From positions 124,001-188,000 of the forward strand of contig NCHQ01000005.1 of the NCBI GenBank assembly GCA_002281855.1: a stretch of 64,000 nucleotides of DNA, read 5' to 3'. Shown here piece after piece: positions 63,277 through 64,000 of the stretch. The position numbers were made by a program, and so were the translations under genes. The DNA comes from Rhodospirillales bacterium 24-66-33. Lineage in GTDB: Bacteria; Pseudomonadota; Alphaproteobacteria; Reyranellales; Reyranellaceae. Within the stretch, counting starts at the first letter, position 1. The number at the start of each line of letters is the position of its first letter. Under the pieces are notes generated by a model. The model saw nothing but the letters and a program-made list of their open reading frames with translations, ran no database searches and was not told the DNA's origin.

Positions 63277-64000
63277 ATGACCTTTCACAAGCAACAGAAG
63301 CCAGATCCGGCCCGACGGGCCTTTCTCGCCGCCGCCTCGGGCGCCGCCGCCGCCTCCCTCCTCGGGCCGGCCCTGGCCGGGGTCGCGCGGGCGCAGCGAC
63401 AACCGGCCGCGCCGGCCGTCGTTCCGGCCTCGGGCAGCCGGGGTGCCCGGCCCAACATCCTCTTCGTCTTCACGGATCAGGAGCGTTATCACGCCAGGTG
63501 GCCCGGTGGCCTGTCGCTGCCGGGCCATGACCGCCTGCAAAGCCGGGGAGTGACGTTCACCAACCACCAGTGTCCGGCGACGATGTGCACGTCGTCGCGC
63601 TCGGTGATGATGACGGGGCTGCAGACTCCGGACAATGGCATGTTCGAGAATCTCGACGTGCCGTGGATGCACGATCTGCCGCTTTCGACGCCGACCCTCG
63701 GGCACATGCTGCGCAAGGCCGGGTACTACACGGCCTACAAGGGCAAGTGGCATCTCAGCAAGGCGACCGACACGCGCGAGATCGGCTCGTTCATGACGGC
63801 CGAGATGGAGAGATACGGCTTCGCCGACAACTTCTCGCCGGGCGACCTGATCGGCCATACGCTGGGCGGCTACGGCTTCGACCATCTTACGGCCGGCAGC
63901 GCCATCAACTGGCTGCGCACCTCGGGACGGCCGCTGTCTGACCAGGGCAAGCCGTGGTGCATGACGGTGAGCTTCGTCAATCCGCACGACGTCATGTACT
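63277..64000 (+). CDS. sulfatase-family hydrolase, N-terminal part (cut by right edge)
   Basis: 241 codons are inside the window. A Tat-type signal (PARRAFLAAASG, ending VARAQ at about 40) targets it to the periplasm. The metal-binding ILFVFTDQER (about 61-70, Asp67) and the modification site with Cys104 follow, in MCTSSRSVMMTG, then GYYTAYKGKWHL, typical of arylsulfatases and phosphonate monoester hydrolases. The site reads C-T-S-S-R: Ser stands where the formylglycine consensus C-x-P-x-R has Pro. Divergent from a TetR gene. Substrate unknown. Confidence 0.9.
   Translation, partial: MTFHKQQKPDPARRAFLAAASGAAAASLLGPALAGVARAQRQPAAPAVVPASGSRGARPNILFVFTDQERYHARWPGGLSLPGHDRLQSRGVTFTNHQCPATMCTSSRSVMMTGLQTPDNGMFENLDVPWMHDLPLSTPTLGHMLRKAGYYTAYKGKWHLSKATDTREIGSFMTAEMERYGFADNFSPGDLIGHTLGGYGFDHLTAGSAINWLRTSGRPLSDQGKPWCMTVSFVNPHDVMY

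Overview
This 64-kb window is chromosomal DNA of a high-GC alphaproteobacterium. Four things point there. A permuted, two-piece tmRNA gene lies on the minus strand at about 37340-37623. A DUF4169 gene and a short ribbon-helix-helix gene are present, both typical of alphaproteobacteria. A Bax-inhibitor (ybhL) gene has a structured leader. The gene orders mreBCD-mrdA-rodA and miaA/ilvBN/ilvC are also typical. The three ThyX, HflKC and SspB loci are housekeeping. Two Bug/TctC-type binding proteins and many acyl-CoA enzymes suggest a soil or freshwater organism that scavenges organic acids. The genus cannot be fixed from the sequence alone. No phage, plasmid, CRISPR or insertion sequence with a classical transposase is visible.

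Layout. 1-7.3 kb: DUF1254 protein, Mug-type glycosylase, a Bug receptor, an acyl-CoA dehydrogenase with two class III CoA-transferases in one coupled operon, and an AidB-like dehydrogenase behind a sirtuin. 8-12.8 kb: low-molecular-weight phosphatase, then a dimethylformamidase-like large subunit divergent from a second Bug receptor and a phosphotriesterase-like hydrolase. 12.9-17.4 kb: thpR and tesA, divergent from the lipoprotein/FtsX-type ABC pair. 17.4-25.1 kb: an accessory catabolic operon (hydrolase, ABC importer with two different permeases, FAD monooxygenase, AA_synth protein, YbhB-like protein) divergent from a GntR regulator with a palindromic operator. 25-34.4 kb: ybhL, HxlR, DUF4169, AsmA, nitroreductase, RHH protein, typA, DUF6481, VOC protein. 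34.5-38.7 kb: SH3-like secreted protein, then fumarase, sspB and ssrA in one direction, divergent from thyX and a GNAT gene. 39.2-39.8 kb: a repeat-bounded GIY-YIG unit. 39.8-45 kb: mrp, hflKC, degP. 45-52 kb: oxidoreductase, serB, miaA, ilvB, ilvN, lipoprotein, ilvC. 52-56.5 kb: duplicated SDR genes, zinc alcohol dehydrogenase, acyl-CoA dehydrogenase, small unknown. 56.7-62.3 kb: the rod-shape operon, followed by tRNA-Lys(CTT), a TetR regulator and the start of a sulfatase.

How the genes work together. ssrA tags stalled proteins and SspB delivers the tagged proteins to ClpXP; here the two are neighbours on the same strand. HflK/HflC and DegP handle envelope protein quality. IlvB/N/C make branched-chain amino acids. 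MreBCD, PBP2 and RodA build the lateral wall. The catabolic clusters pair a high-affinity binding protein or ABC importer with CoA-transferases, dehydrogenases, amidohydrolases or a monooxygenase.

The most unusual structure is a family of short inverted repeats (core GTCNTCCTGAGCG...AGCGAAGGACCT) scattered between genes. Two of them form near-perfect 29-bp terminal inverted repeats around a small GIY-YIG nuclease gene at 39428-39810. Directly beside it lies an internally deleted copy that still carries the 5' end of the same gene. This looks like a nuclease-encoding mobile unit with MITE-like derivatives elsewhere in the window.
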